DNA from: CAVQGZ01 sp942491665
Lineage (GTDB): Bacteria > Actinomycetota > Actinomycetes > Jiangellales > Jiangellaceae
Direction: 5' to 3'
Length of the DNA: 64,000 nt
NCBI GenBank assembly: GCA_942491665.1
Contig: CALOBR010000012.1
Coordinates: 1-64,000, forward strand
Made by a program: the position numbers and the translations under genes. The notes under the pieces are model-generated. The model ran no database searches. It was not told the DNA's origin and was given only the letters and a program-made list of their open reading frames with translations. Of this stretch, positions 63,669 to 64,000 are shown piece by piece; positions within the stretch are counted from its first letter, which is position 1, and each line of letters begins with the position of its first letter.

Positions 63669-64000
63669 CTCGACCGTCCCTGGGCGACGCCGGCGCGCCC
63701 GCTGGCAGCCCAGCGTGCTGGTGCTGTGCACGGGCAACCTGTGCAGATCGCCACTGGCCGAGGCGCTGCTCATCGACCGCCTCGACCGGGCAGGCCTGCA
63801 CGCCGACGTCGCTTCCGCCGGCTTGGCGGCTCCGAAGAACCGTCAGCCCGACCGCAACCTGCTGAGGGTGGCCGAGGAGCACGGGGTGGACGTCTCCGGG
63901 CACCGCAGTCGACCCGTCACCACCGACATGCTCGCCCAGGCAGACCTCATCGTCGTGATGACCCATCGCCACCGGGATGAGGTAGCCAAGCTCGACGAGG
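63655..64000 (+). CDS. Low-molecular-weight protein tyrosine phosphatase (partial, runs off the end)
   Basis: From ATG 63655: VLVLCTGNLCRSPLAEALL contains the CxGNxCRS P-loop (Cys25, Arg31), then DVASAGLAAPKNRQPDRNLL and ADLIVVMTHRHRDEVAKL. The general-acid region DPY lies beyond the window. These Wzb-like enzymes dephosphorylate BY-kinases such as the Wzc-like protein at 31.7 kb. The gene is cut at base 64000. Confidence 0.88.
   Translation, partial: MSVDDSTVPGRRRRARWQPSVLVLCTGNLCRSPLAEALLIDRLDRAGLHADVASAGLAAPKNRQPDRNLLRVAEEHGVDVSGHRSRPVTTDMLAQADLIVVMTHRHRDEVAKLDE

Noticed and set aside
1..64000. CRISPR arrays, tRNA and rRNA genes
   Set aside because: No regularly spaced repeats and no recognisable tRNA or rRNA sequence were seen on reading; a dedicated RNA search was not possible.

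Overview
This is high-GC DNA from an actinobacterium. The evidence is the mycobacteria-like sulfur-relay gene set (nitrobindin-like FABP protein, DsrE-like protein, DUF1416/SseC proteins, a GlnR-type regulator fragment), a DUF222/HNH (13E12-type) endonuclease, an LCP wall ligase, VapBC and heavy use of GTG starts. Propionibacteriales (Nocardioidaceae-like) is a guess. I recognised no rRNA, tRNA or CRISPR array.

Region 1 (0-14.4 kb) is chromosomal housekeeping with a sulfur theme. It holds a serine-protease fragment joined to a broken cysC, remnants of an MntA-like nucleotidyltransferase and a PIN protein, a broken SLC13 permease (possible sulfate importer), a broken HNH gene, an orphan Hcp-like protein, ndh, the operon cysD-cysN-cysQ, dtd, an LCP protein, vapBC, ygfZ, a nitrobindin-like protein, a tiny membrane protein and a DsrE-like protein.

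Region 2 (14.4-34.7 kb) is a nearly intact cell-surface glycan locus. It has a large FG-GAP lipoprotein flanked by remnants of rmlC and of an SDR/rmlA fusion, a PglF-type 4,6-dehydratase, a membrane protein, a PglC-type phosphoglycosyltransferase, glycosyltransferases, an SDR epimerase, a PqqD/HprK-like kinase/nucleotidyltransferase module, a glycosyltransferase-GNAT fusion, a nucleotide-sugar dehydrogenase, a DegT aminotransferase, a polysaccharide deacetylase, a LytR_C protein, a Wzc-like tyrosine kinase and a Wzy-like membrane protein.

Region 3 (34.7-54 kb) continues the glycan locus, but most genes carry frameshifts. It contains glycosyltransferases, a WbsX protein, several methyltransferases, an O-acetyltransferase, two sulfotransferases, an intact ABC exporter, an epimerase and a formyltransferase/beta-propeller protein. 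A roughly 0.86-kb segment is duplicated 3.0 kb apart, with an IS256-type transposase fragment between the copies.

Region 4 (54-64 kb) is a mosaic. An IS256-type transposase lies between an IS1380-type fragment and a beheaded TIG-domain gene. Then follow two DUF1416 genes, an HprK-PqqD fusion kinase, a truncated GlnR-like gene, a broken membrane protein, two Tat-type small secreted proteins, a truncated second copy of the formyltransferase gene, a PglD/NeuD-type acyltransferase and the start of a low-molecular-weight tyrosine phosphatase.

Taken together, PglF, PglE-type, PglD-type and PglC-type enzymes suggest a glycan begun on a bacillosamine-like amino sugar, decorated by methyl, acetyl, formyl and sulfate transferases. 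The cys genes would supply the sulfate donor PAPS and cysQ would clear PAP. The kinase at 31.7 kb and the phosphatase at 63.7 kb would regulate assembly. Frameshifts cluster in some stretches and are absent from others; I cannot separate gene decay from base-calling error without reads.
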